DNA from: SHZI01 sp964407855
GTDB taxonomy: Bacteria; Pseudomonadota; Gammaproteobacteria; Steroidobacterales; GCA-2729495
Assembly (NCBI GenBank): GCA_964407855.1
Contig: CAYOXI010000024.1
Coordinates: forward strand, 1 to 34,646
Length of the DNA: 34,646 nt
Reading direction: 5' to 3'
This document shows positions 6,942 to 14,268 of the stretch, one piece after another. Position numbers and translations under genes: made by a program. Below the pieces are notes generated by a model. It was not told where the DNA came from. It saw only the letters and a list, made by a program, of their open reading frames with translations, and made no database searches. Each line of letters opens with the position of its first letter. Position 1 is the first letter of the stretch.

Positions 6942-8624
6942 ATGTACCGATACGACGAGTTTGATCACACCCTGGTGGCAGAGCGCATCGCCACCTTCCG
7001 CCGCCAGGTGGCGCGACGCCTCAGTGGCGAACTGACCGAAGACCAGTTCAAGCCCCTGCGCCTGATGAACGGCCTGTACCTGCAGCTCCATGCCTACATG
7101 CTCCGGGTAAACATTCCCTACGGTTGCCTGTCAGCCCGGCAGCTGCGCCAGCTGGCCTTCATCGCCCGGCGCTACGACCGCAACTTCGGCCACTTCACCA
7201 CACGGCAGAACATCCAGTACAACTGGATCCGCCTGGACGAAACACCGGACGTGCTGGCCGCCCTCGCCGAGGTGGAGATGAATGCGATGCAGTCCTCCGG
7301 CAACTGCGTGCGCAACATCACCGCCGACCAGTTCGCCGGCCGGGCCCGGGACGAGATCGAGGATCCGAGACCCTGGTGCGAGCTGATCCGGCAGTGGTCC
7401 ATCCTGCACCCGGAATTTGCCTACCTGCCCCGCAAGTTCAAGATCGCCGTGAGCGGCGCGACCGTGGACCGGGCCGCCGTCAAACTGCATGACATCGGCC
7501 TCTACCTGCGGCGCAATGCGCAGGGGGTGGTCGGTTTTCAGGTCATCGCCGGTGGTGGCCAGGGACGCCTGCCCTATGTGGGCCACACCATCCGGGAATG
7601 GCTCGCCAGGGAAGACCTGTTCTCTTACCTCGAAGCCATCCTGCGCATCTACAACCTGGGCGGACGCCGCGACAACCTGCAGAAGGCGCGCATCAAGGTG
7701 CAGGTCAACGCCCTGGGACCGGAAGAGTTCCGGCGGCTGGTGGAAACCGAGTGGCTGCAGATCAGGAACAGTCCGCTGCTCGAAATTCCGGCGGACGAGA
7801 TCCAGCGCATTGCCGCCTACTTCGCTCCGCCGGCCTGGGAGTCTCTCCCCGACCAGCCGGCATCCCTGACCGCGTCCCGTCAGCTGGAGCCCGCCTTCGA
7901 CACCTGGTACCGGGTCAATGTGGTGGAGCACCGCACCCCGGGCTATGCCATCGTGAACCTGTCCCTCAAGGCACCGGGCATTGCGCCGGGCGATCTGACG
8001 GCCGATCAGATGGACAGGGTGGCTGAACTCGCCGAGCGCTTCAGCTTCGGCGAGCTGCGCGTCTCGCACCGTCAGAATCTCGTGTTCCCGGATGTGCGCC
8101 AGCAGGACCTGCCCGCGCTCTGGCGGGAACTGTGCGGCCTGTCCCTCGCCACACCGAACATTGGCACCCTGACCGACATCATTGCCTGCCCGGGTCTCGA
8201 CTACTGTGCGCTGGCGAATACCCGGGCGATCCCGGTGGCCCAGGACATCAGCCGGCACTTCGCCACATCAGCCCTGCTCCAGGACGCGGGTGAACTCACC
8301 ATCAACATCTCGGGCTGCATGAATGCCTGCGGCCATCATCATGTGGGCCATATCGGCATTCTGGGCGTGGAGAAGAACGGTCAGGAGTTCTTCCAGCTCA
8401 CGCTGGGTGGCTCCTCCGGCGAGGACGCCTCGCTGGGTGACCGCCTCGGGCGGGCCATCCCGATCAATGAAGTGCCCCTGGCAATCGAAGCCATCGTGAA
8501 TTGCTACAAGGCCCTGCGCGGGGCAGACGAGCGGTTCCTGGATACCTACCGCCGGATCGGTGTGGAACCCTTCCGGGAAGCCGTCTACGGCAGCAGCGCC
8601 GGCGCGCGGCGGGCGGTGGCCTGA
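6942..8624 (+). CDS. cysI: Assimilatory sulfite (or nitrite) reductase haemoprotein
   Basis: This 560-residue sirohaem/[4Fe-4S] enzyme would reduce sulfite to sulfide with six electrons for cysteine synthesis. The cluster/sirohaem ligands are visible as Cys416 and Cys422 (ACPGLDYC) and Cys459 and Cys463 (SGCMNACGHHH). The N-terminal ferredoxin-like half contains the family stretches NFGHFTTRQNIQYNW and MQSSGNCVRNI. Length is normal for the single-chain CysI type of Pseudomonas and relatives. Nitrite reductases share the fold, so nitrite as substrate cannot be excluded. The flanking DUF2849 and DUF934 genes favour sulfite. No flavoprotein CysJ is nearby, so the electron donor may be a ferredoxin (inference). 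The stop overlaps the next start (TGATG). Confidence 0.93.
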   Translation: MYRYDEFDHTLVAERIATFRRQVARRLSGELTEDQFKPLRLMNGLYLQLHAYMLRVNIPYGCLSARQLRQLAFIARRYDRNFGHFTTRQNIQYNWIRLDETPDVLAALAEVEMNAMQSSGNCVRNITADQFAGRARDEIEDPRPWCELIRQWSILHPEFAYLPRKFKIAVSGATVDRAAVKLHDIGLYLRRNAQGVVGFQVIAGGGQGRLPYVGHTIREWLAREDLFSYLEAILRIYNLGGRRDNLQKARIKVQVNALGPEEFRRLVETEWLQIRNSPLLEIPADEIQRIAAYFAPPAWESLPDQPASLTASRQLEPAFDTWYRVNVVEHRTPGYAIVNLSLKAPGIAPGDLTADQMDRVAELAERFSFGELRVSHRQNLVFPDVRQQDLPALWRELCGLSLATPNIGTLTDIIACPGLDYCALANTRAIPVAQDISRHFATSALLQDAGELTINISGCMNACGHHHVGHIGILGVEKNGQEFFQLTLGGSSGEDASLGDRLGRAIPINEVPLAIEAIVNCYKALRGADERFLDTYRRIGVEPFREAVYGSSAGARRAVA

Positions 8625-9115
8625 TGGCACTGCTCCGCAAAGGCACCGTGGTGCCGGATCCCTTCCGGGACGCCTCGGGCCTCGAGGTGATGCCCGATTC
8701 CGGCCCGGTGTTGGTCAGCCTGGACCAGTGGCAGGCTCACCGCGAGGCCCTGCTGGCCTCTGACCGGCCGCTTGGCGTCCGGCTGCGCAGTGACCAGCCG
8801 CCAGCACTGCTGGGCGACGACCTGCCGGTCTTCGCGGTGGTGGCCCTGGAATTTCCGAAGTTCCGCGACGGTCGCGCCTATACCCACGCCCGTATGCTTC
8901 GGGAACGGCTCGGCTTCGCCGGCGAGATCCGCGCCGTGGGCGATGTACTGCAGGAGCAGCTGCATTTCATGCAGCGCTGTGGTTTCGACACCTTCGAGAT
9001 CAGCACCCCGGACCCGGAACAGGCCTGGGCTGCCATCAGCCAGGATCACTCGGTCTGGTACCAGGCCACAGGCGACGGACGCCCGCGGGCGCTGGAGCTG
9101 CGCCGGAATCGCTAG
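8624..9115 (+). CDS. DUF934 family protein, CysI partner
   Basis: This 163-residue soluble protein belongs to the DUF934 family. Typical features are the stretches PLGVRLRSDQ and FPKFRDGRAYTHARMLRERL, then GDVLQEQLHFMQRCGFDTFE. These proteins are nearly always encoded directly after cysI and are annotated as possible oxidoreductase or sulfite-reductase accessory proteins; the biochemical activity is unknown. The ATG overlaps the cysI stop by one base (TGATG), which shows translational coupling. A longer open frame starting at 8501 runs inside cysI and is not the gene start. Confidence 0.9.
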   Translation: MALLRKGTVVPDPFRDASGLEVMPDSGPVLVSLDQWQAHREALLASDRPLGVRLRSDQPPALLGDDLPVFAVVALEFPKFRDGRAYTHARMLRERLGFAGEIRAVGDVLQEQLHFMQRCGFDTFEISTPDPEQAWAAISQDHSVWYQATGDGRPRALELRRNR

Positions 9116-9139
9116 ATCAGGGCGACGACGCCTGTTGCT

Positions 9140-9466
9140 TCAATCATCCCGCTGCAGGGCTTCCACGGCATCCAGTATTTTGCTGAAGCGGCGACCGTAC
9201 GCCGTGAGCCGGTATTCCACCCGGGGTGGCACCTCCGGATAGGCGCAGCGCTCAATCACACCAAAGCGGCTGAGCTTGCGCAGCCGCTCGTTCAGAACCT
9301 TGGTACTGATGCCGGCCAGTTCCCGCTCCAGCGCCCCGGGGCGCTGCACACCGGCCCGGATCGCGGCCAGTACGCGCACGGTCCACTTGCAGCCCAGTAC
9401 CTGCTCCACCATGCGGGGCACGTTGCGCTCGGGCGCAACCCCGGAACTTTGTCTTTTCGTCGCCAA
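9140..9466 (-). CDS. HxlR-family winged-helix transcriptional regulator
   Basis: This 108-residue protein has the HxlR winged-helix pattern: LGCKWTVRVLAAI, then RPGALERELAGISTKVLNERLRKL (recognition helix) and the wing VPPRVEYRLTAYG. These dimeric regulators usually respond to aldehydes, quinones, disulfide stress or similar signals and control a neighbouring gene. The start I use is TTG at 9466 (GGAAAG six bases upstream); an internal ATG at 9412 would shorten it to 90 residues but still keep the whole domain. It is divergent from the cytochrome P460-like gene, whose regulation it probably controls. The only nearby cysteine is in GCKW, so classical two-cysteine redox sensing is not evident. 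Confidence 0.88.
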   Translation of the reverse strand: MATKRQSSGVAPERNVPRMVEQVLGCKWTVRVLAAIRAGVQRPGALERELAGISTKVLNERLRKLSRFGVIERCAYPEVPPRVEYRLTAYGRRFSKILDAVEALQRDD

Positions 9467-9478
9467 GTTAGACTTTCC

Positions 9479-9493
9479 GGTACCCCGGTTACC
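9479..9493. promoter_or_regulatory. Imperfect palindrome, candidate HxlR operator
   Basis: The 15-base segment GGTACCCCGGTTACC matches its reverse complement at 12 of 15 positions. It lies in the 102-base gap between the divergent HxlR gene (start 9466) and the P460-like gene (start 9569). It sits only 13 bases from the regulator start, a usual place for an autoregulatory operator. Binding by the HxlR protein is inference. Confidence 0.4.
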
Positions 9494-9568
9494 CTTTTGT
9501 GCCTGCTGTTGGGCCGGCCCGCACGGTGCTAGCTTGCGCTCCCCGACGAATCATCCAGGAGCATCACC

Positions 9569-10072
9569 ATGTCAGGCACAGGACGGAATATAACCGCGAT
9601 CGCCCTCCTCGCCTTCATCAGTATCGGCCTGACCAGGATCGCCGGTGCCGGCGACCTGCCGCCAGCTGTGCCGTATCCGGACGGCTACCGGGACTGGCGC
9701 CATGTGAAGAGCATGCTGATCGAGCCGGGCCATGCCCTCTATAGCTCGTTCGGCGGCCTGCATCACCTGTATGCCAATCCGCTCGCGGTGGAAGGCTATG
9801 CGACCGGTCGCTTTCCCGACGGCGCGGTAATCGTTTTCGACCTGCTGGAAGCGAACGATGCCGGCAATGCCCGGGTGGAGGGCGAACGCAAAGTACTGGG
9901 CGTCATGCGCAAGGACCAGCGGCGCTATGCCGAGACTGGTGGCTGGGGTTTTGAGGGCTTCGCCGGCGGGGACCCGGCGCAGCGCGTGGTCGGCGACGGG
10001 GCCAAGGACGCCTGCTTTGCCTGCCATACCAGCCAGAAGGCCACCGACTACGTCTTCAGCCAGATGCGCTGA
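9569..10072 (+). CDS. Exported cytochrome P460-family c-type haem protein
   Basis: This 167-residue protein has an N-terminal signal peptide (about residues 1-27, hydrophobic core IALLAFISIGL, cleavage near AGAGD) and would be periplasmic. One haem-attachment motif, C149-F-A-C152-H153, lies near the C-terminus, where the P460/cytochrome c'-beta family has it. The segment YPDGYRDWRHVKSMLIE near the mature N-terminus is also family-like. Family members oxidise hydroxylamine or bind NO, and some carry a lysine-haem cross-link. Lys47 is a lysine in the N-terminal region, but I cannot tell from sequence whether it cross-links. AGGAG stands eight bases before the ATG. The divergent HxlR regulator is its likely controller. 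Confidence 0.88.
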   Translation: MSGTGRNITAIALLAFISIGLTRIAGAGDLPPAVPYPDGYRDWRHVKSMLIEPGHALYSSFGGLHHLYANPLAVEGYATGRFPDGAVIVFDLLEANDAGNARVEGERKVLGVMRKDQRRYAETGGWGFEGFAGGDPAQRVVGDGAKDACFACHTSQKATDYVFSQMR

Positions 10073-10113
10073 GACTCCGGTGCGCTGCTCGTCACCCCTG
10101 TCCCGACGCCGGC

Positions 10114-10872
10114 CTACCGCCGCGGGCCGCGGATCGGCACTACCACAGGCCGCTTGACGGGCCGGCGTGGCCGGGGCTGGCGAGCCTCCCGGGCGGCAGC
10201 CTCGTCGGTCACCAGCACGGCCCGCTGGCGGGCGACGCGGGCGGCCGGAAGCGGGGCGCCGCCGGCGTACAGGTCGGCGACGACGCCAGCCTTGTCGGCT
10301 CCGGTCACGAACCAGACGATGTTCCGCGCACGGTTCAGCACCGGGTAGGTCAGCGTCATACGGCGGTAGCCGGCCTGCGGACCGGCGAGTGCGACGCTGC
10401 GGTCGCGGATGGCAAGGGCCGGATCACCAGGGAACAGTGATGCCGTGTGCCCGTCGCTGCCGAGGCCCAGGTGCACGACATCCAGTACGGGCGGCTCGCC
10501 GGCGAGCAGGGCCAGTTCGTCGGCGTAGGAGGCCGCGGCTCCGGCCAGGTCCGCCCGGTCCACCCACATGGGATGCAGGTTGCGGCGCGACAGCGGTCCG
10601 GTCCACACCAGGAGCTCGTGCAGCGGGCCGAGGTTCCTGGCCGGATCGCCGCGGGCTACTACCCGCTCGTCCACCTGGAACACGTGCACCCCTTCCCAGT
10701 TGAGCATGGGCTCGTCGACGAGGGCACGCAGCAGGGGGAGTGGCGAACTACCGCCGGAGAGCGCGAGCGTCGCAAGACCGCGCCGCTCAACCGCAATGCT
10801 CAGCACCGTCGCGATGAGCCGGGCTGCCACGGTGGCCGCTTCGGCCGGCGTTGTCGCCACTTCAAGCCGCAT
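10114..10872 (-). CDS. pgl: 6-phosphogluconolactonase
   Basis: This soluble enzyme of about 252 residues hydrolyses 6-phosphogluconolactone to 6-phosphogluconate, the second step of the oxidative pentose phosphate pathway. Family landmarks are the phosphate-binding LALSGGSSPLPLLRAL, VFQVDERVV and HLGLGSDGHTASLFPG. The C-terminus has a basic Arg/Pro-rich tail (PRPRRPVKRPVV) beyond the usual domain. I use the ATG at 10872; a TTG at 10890 would add six residues and leave 5 bases to the zwf stop. It is the last gene of gnd-zwf-pgl. Confidence 0.93.
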   Translation of the reverse strand: MRLEVATTPAEAATVAARLIATVLSIAVERRGLATLALSGGSSPLPLLRALVDEPMLNWEGVHVFQVDERVVARGDPARNLGPLHELLVWTGPLSRRNLHPMWVDRADLAGAAASYADELALLAGEPPVLDVVHLGLGSDGHTASLFPGDPALAIRDRSVALAGPQAGYRRMTLTYPVLNRARNIVWFVTGADKAGVVADLYAGGAPLPAARVARQRAVLVTDEAAAREARQPRPRRPVKRPVVVPIRGPRR

Positions 10873-10895
10873 GCGTGCGTTCTGCCGCAACCTGC

Positions 10896-12293
10896 TCAGC
10901 TGCCGCGCCCGATCCCGTTGCGGGTTGGGTTGTACCAGCCACCGGTGGCCGCCACCATGCGCTCCGCTTCCCGCGGCCCCCAGCTGCCGGGCTCGTAGCG
11001 GTACGACGCGCCACCGTGGTTGATGATGGGATCGCAGATGGCCCAGGCCGCTTCCACACTGTCCTCGCGGGCGAACAGCGTGGCGTCGCCCGCCATCGCA
11101 TCGCCGATCAGCCGCTCGTAGGCTTCCTTGGCCTCACTGGTGGCGTTGCAGACGTAGAGTTCCACTTCCTCGCCGGCCATCCGTTCACCCGGCGACTTGG
11201 TGCGCGCGCCAGCCGCAATCGCCACCTGATCCGGCCCGAGTCGGAAGCGGAAATAGTTGGACTGGGGAGGCACCGGCTCGTCGAACACCTGCTGGGGCGG
11301 TGCCTTCAGGATGACCATGACCTCGGTGGCGGTTACCGGCAGGGACTTGCCCGCCCGGATGAAGAAGGGCACGCCCTGCCACCGCCAGGAGTTCAGGTGG
11401 AGCTGCATGGCTGCGTAGGTCTCGACCTCGGAATCCGCCGCTACACCGGGTTCATCCCGGTACCCCTTGTACTGGCCGCGCACCAGCGTCTGGCCCGTAA
11501 ACGGGCTGATGGCCCGCAACACCTTGATGCGCTCGTCCCGCTGGGCCTCGCCCCAGTAACCGACGGGCGGGTCCATGGCGAGGCTGGCCACCACCTCGAG
11601 CAGGTGGTTCTGCACCACGTCGCGGATAGCGCCGACTTCCTCGTAGAACTTGCCCCGCCCCTCCACGCCGATGGTCTCGGCCATGGTGATCTGCACGCTC
11701 TCCACGTAATTGCGGTTCCAGATCGGCTCGAGGAAGGTATTGGCAAAGCGGAAGTACAGCAGGTTCTGCACGGGCTCCTTGCCCAGGAAGTGGTCGATCC
11801 GGAAGATCGACCGCTCCGGAAAAACCTGGTGCAGGGTCTGGTTCAGTTCGTGGGCCGAGGCCAGGTCGCGGCCGAAAGGCTTTTCCACCACCACCCGCGC
11901 GTTGTCGGCACAGCCGGTTTCACCCAGCAGCTTGACCACCGGACCGAACAGGCTGGGTGGAATCGCCAGGTAGAAGAGCGGCGCCTTCGCGTCACGCAGC
12001 GCCACTTTGAGCCGCTGAAAGGTCTCCCCTGCCTGATAGTCGCCGTCCACGTAGCGCAGCAGCGAGATCAGCCGCTCGGCAGGTGGCGAAGTTGCGTCCT
12101 TCGTCCGCTGCTCGAGGCTGTCCCGGACCCGGGCCTGGAACTGCTCCAGGGTCCACCCGGAGCGCGCCACACCGATCACCGGGACGTCCAGGGTGCCACG
12201 CTTCACCATGGCCTTGAGGGCCGGGTAGATCTTGCGGTGGGCCAGGTCACCGGTGGCACCCAACAGCACCACCGCGTCACAGCGCTCGCTCAT
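10896..12293 (-). CDS. zwf: Glucose-6-phosphate 1-dehydrogenase
   Basis: This enzyme of 465 residues oxidises glucose-6-phosphate to the lactone while reducing NAD(P)+. The dinucleotide site is LLGATGDLAHRK at the N-terminus. The substrate motif RIDHFLGKE lies at residues 155-163, with the presumed catalytic His158 and lysine nearby. The typical LEPIWNRNYVESVQITMAE and PFFIRAGKSL stretches are present. It is somewhat shorter than the roughly 490-residue E. coli type because the N-terminus is compact. The ATG at 12293 overlaps the gnd stop (TGATG), so the two are translationally coupled; a GTG lies one codon upstream. Confidence 0.96.
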   Translation of the reverse strand: MSERCDAVVLLGATGDLAHRKIYPALKAMVKRGTLDVPVIGVARSGWTLEQFQARVRDSLEQRTKDATSPPAERLISLLRYVDGDYQAGETFQRLKVALRDAKAPLFYLAIPPSLFGPVVKLLGETGCADNARVVVEKPFGRDLASAHELNQTLHQVFPERSIFRIDHFLGKEPVQNLLYFRFANTFLEPIWNRNYVESVQITMAETIGVEGRGKFYEEVGAIRDVVQNHLLEVVASLAMDPPVGYWGEAQRDERIKVLRAISPFTGQTLVRGQYKGYRDEPGVAADSEVETYAAMQLHLNSWRWQGVPFFIRAGKSLPVTATEVMVILKAPPQQVFDEPVPPQSNYFRFRLGPDQVAIAAGARTKSPGERMAGEEVELYVCNATSEAKEAYERLIGDAMAGDATLFAREDSVEAAWAICDPIINHGGASYRYEPGSWGPREAERMVAATGGWYNPTRNGIGRGS

Positions 12294-13288
12294 CACTTGC
12301 CGGGTTCCCGGTGCCCGCCAAACTGGAAGCGCATCGCGGACAGCAGCCGGTTGGCGTACTCGGCCTCGCCCCGGGATTCGAAGCGGGAATACAGGGCTGC
12401 CGACAACACCGGTACCGGCACTGCAGTGTCAATGGCGGCCTTGAGGGTCCAGCGCCCCTCGCCGGAATCCGATACCCGCCCGTTGAACTGGCGCAGTTCC
12501 GCGTCGTCCGCGAGCGAGGCCGCCGTCAGGTCAAGCAGCCAGGACGTCACGACGCTGCCCCGTCGCCACAACTCGGCGATCGCACCCAGGTCGAAGTCGT
12601 ACTGGTAGCGTTCCGGGTTGTCCGGTGCCCCGGGGCCTTCCCGCAAGCCGGCACCCCCGTGACGCAGCAGGTTAAAGCCCTCGGCATAGGCCGCCATCAT
12701 TCCGTACTCAATGCCGTTGTGGACCATCTTCACGAAATGCCCCGCACCCGGTGGTCCGCAATGCAGGTAGCCCTGGGTCGCCTGATGGGAAGCCTCCCGT
12801 CCGGGCACTGGCTCGATGTCGCCCTGGCCCGGCGCGAGGTCCCGGAATACCGGGTCGAGGTGCGCGATGGCAGCCGGCGCACCACCGATCATCAGGCAAT
12901 AACCCCGTTCCAGGCCCCAGACGCCGCCGCTGGTGCCTACATCGACGAACTGAATGCCCTTCGGAGCCAGTTCCTCCGCCCGGCGAATGGCATTCTCGAA
13001 GGGCGAGTTGCCCCCATCAATCAGGATGTCGCCCTTATGCAGGTGCGCGGCGACCGCCTTCACGACACCCTCTACCACGGGCACCGGCAACATGATCCAC
13101 ACCGTGCGCGGCGCCTTGAGCAGGGCAACGAAGTCCTCGACGGAGGCCGCGCCTCGCGCGCCCTCGGCCTCGAGCCCGGCAACGGCGTCGGCATTGCTGT
13201 CAAACACCACGCATTCGTGGCCGTGGTGCAGGAGCCGCCGCACCATATTGGCGCCCATGCGGCCCAGGCCGATCATTCCCAGTTGCAT
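12293..13288 (-). CDS. gnd: 6-phosphogluconate dehydrogenase, short (YqeC/GndA) type
   Basis: This 331-residue enzyme oxidatively decarboxylates 6-phosphogluconate to ribulose-5-phosphate. The Rossmann motif is G7-L-G-R-M-G12. Residue D30 after strand 2 (VVFDSN) replaces the Asn-Arg-Thr motif of NADP-dependent enzymes, which suggests NAD+ preference. Catalytic residues are seen in FVKMVHNGIEYG (Lys177, Asn181, Glu184), and GTSGGVWGLERG is the short-form version of the substrate loop. The protein is much shorter than the roughly 470-residue form because the C-terminal helical repeat is absent, as is normal for this class. It is the first gene of the operon with zwf and pgl, divergent from the GloC-like gene. 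Confidence 0.95.
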   Translation of the reverse strand: MQLGMIGLGRMGANMVRRLLHHGHECVVFDSNADAVAGLEAEGARGAASVEDFVALLKAPRTVWIMLPVPVVEGVVKAVAAHLHKGDILIDGGNSPFENAIRRAEELAPKGIQFVDVGTSGGVWGLERGYCLMIGGAPAAIAHLDPVFRDLAPGQGDIEPVPGREASHQATQGYLHCGPPGAGHFVKMVHNGIEYGMMAAYAEGFNLLRHGGAGLREGPGAPDNPERYQYDFDLGAIAELWRRGSVVTSWLLDLTAASLADDAELRQFNGRVSDSGEGRWTLKAAIDTAVPVPVLSAALYSRFESRGEAEYANRLLSAMRFQFGGHREPGK

Positions 13289-13473
13289 ATGCTGGCCCCC
13301 AACTGACCGGCGGTGCCGGTCTGATTCGATCCGTTATCGGCAGGGCCCCTCGCCGGCTTGAGGCGTGGCGGAAAATGACCCCTGCAGTGCCCGCGCCGAG
13401 TGTACTCCAGGCATCGGGAAACCGGCGTGGCGATGTCCAGCCTGGCATGACCCCGCGGTGGCATCATGGCGGC

Positions 13474-14124
13474 ATGAGCCTCCGCGTGATCATTGTCCCG
13501 GTAACCCCGTTCCAGCAGAACTGCTCCGTGATCTGGTCGGCCGGGACCGGGCTTGGCGCGGTGATTGATCCGGGCGGCGACCTCGACAAGATTCTTGCCG
13601 CGGTCGACGAGCAGAAGGTTGAACTCACCCGGATCCTCCTCACGCATGGTCACCTGGACCATGCGGGGGCGACAGCGGAACTTGCCCGCCGGCTGAAGCT
13701 CCCCATCGAGGGGCCGCATCCGGACGATCAGTTCTGGATCGGGCAGCTGGATGCCCAGGCCCGGATGTTCGGCCTCGAACCCGTGCAGTCATTCACCCCG
13801 GATCGCTGGCTTCATCAGGGTGACACCGTGAATGTCGGCGCGGACACGCTCGAGGTTTACCACTGCCCGGGCCACACGCCGGGTCACGTCGTGTTCTTTT
13901 CCCGGCCGGACCGGCTGGCCTTCGTCGGCGACGTGCTATTTGCCGGGTCCATCGGCCGCACGGATTTTCCGCGTGGCGATCACGCCACACTGATTCGTTC
14001 CATCCGCGAAAATCTCTGGCCCCTCGGTCCGGATGTCCGCTTTATCCCGGGTCACGGACCGACTTCGACCTTTGGCCAGGAGCGGGCCACCAATCCCTTC
14101 GTCGGGGACCGGATCCTGGACTGA
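13474..14124 (+). CDS. MBL-fold metallo-hydrolase, GloC/YcbL-like (type II glyoxalase II)
   Basis: This 216-residue soluble hydrolase probably cleaves S-lactoylglutathione or a similar thioester. The dinuclear metal motif is H58-G-H60-L-D62-H63 (LLTHGHLDHAGA). Further ligands lie in CPGHTPGHVVF, AFVGDVLFAGSIGR and RFIPGHGPTSTFG. The end pattern GHGPxSTxxxER is typical of the YcbL/GloC group. I start at the ATG at 13474 (MSLRVIIVPVTPFQQN), where the family begins; the frame is open about 100 bases further upstream but without similarity. It is divergent from gnd across 185 bases. Confidence 0.9.
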   Translation: MSLRVIIVPVTPFQQNCSVIWSAGTGLGAVIDPGGDLDKILAAVDEQKVELTRILLTHGHLDHAGATAELARRLKLPIEGPHPDDQFWIGQLDAQARMFGLEPVQSFTPDRWLHQGDTVNVGADTLEVYHCPGHTPGHVVFFSRPDRLAFVGDVLFAGSIGRTDFPRGDHATLIRSIRENLWPLGPDVRFIPGHGPTSTFGQERATNPFVGDRILD

Positions 14125-14268
14125 GACGTAATCCCCACGGGGAAGGCCTGCTGCGCTACAACCAGATGCGGGAGCGGCGAGAACCGGTTCACGGTTTGCC
14201 CGGAAACAGGGCATTGGCGGGGGTGGCGGGTTCAAGACGGACCCGGCGCCAGCCGAAGACTTCAGGGT

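Noticed and set aside
9116..9139. Terminator hairpin between DUF934 and HxlR genes
   Set aside because: Only a short imperfect stem (CAGGGCG...CGCCTG with a bulge) and no T-run.
10851..12608. Long + strand open frame opposite zwf and gnd
   Set aside because: It is antisense to two clear genes and rich in His, Arg, Gly and Gln without any domain; it is a by-product of GC-rich codon bias.
13444..13470. Sigma-54-like promoter before the GloC-like gene (TGGCATG ...)
   Set aside because: The -12 element TTGC is missing at the required spacing.
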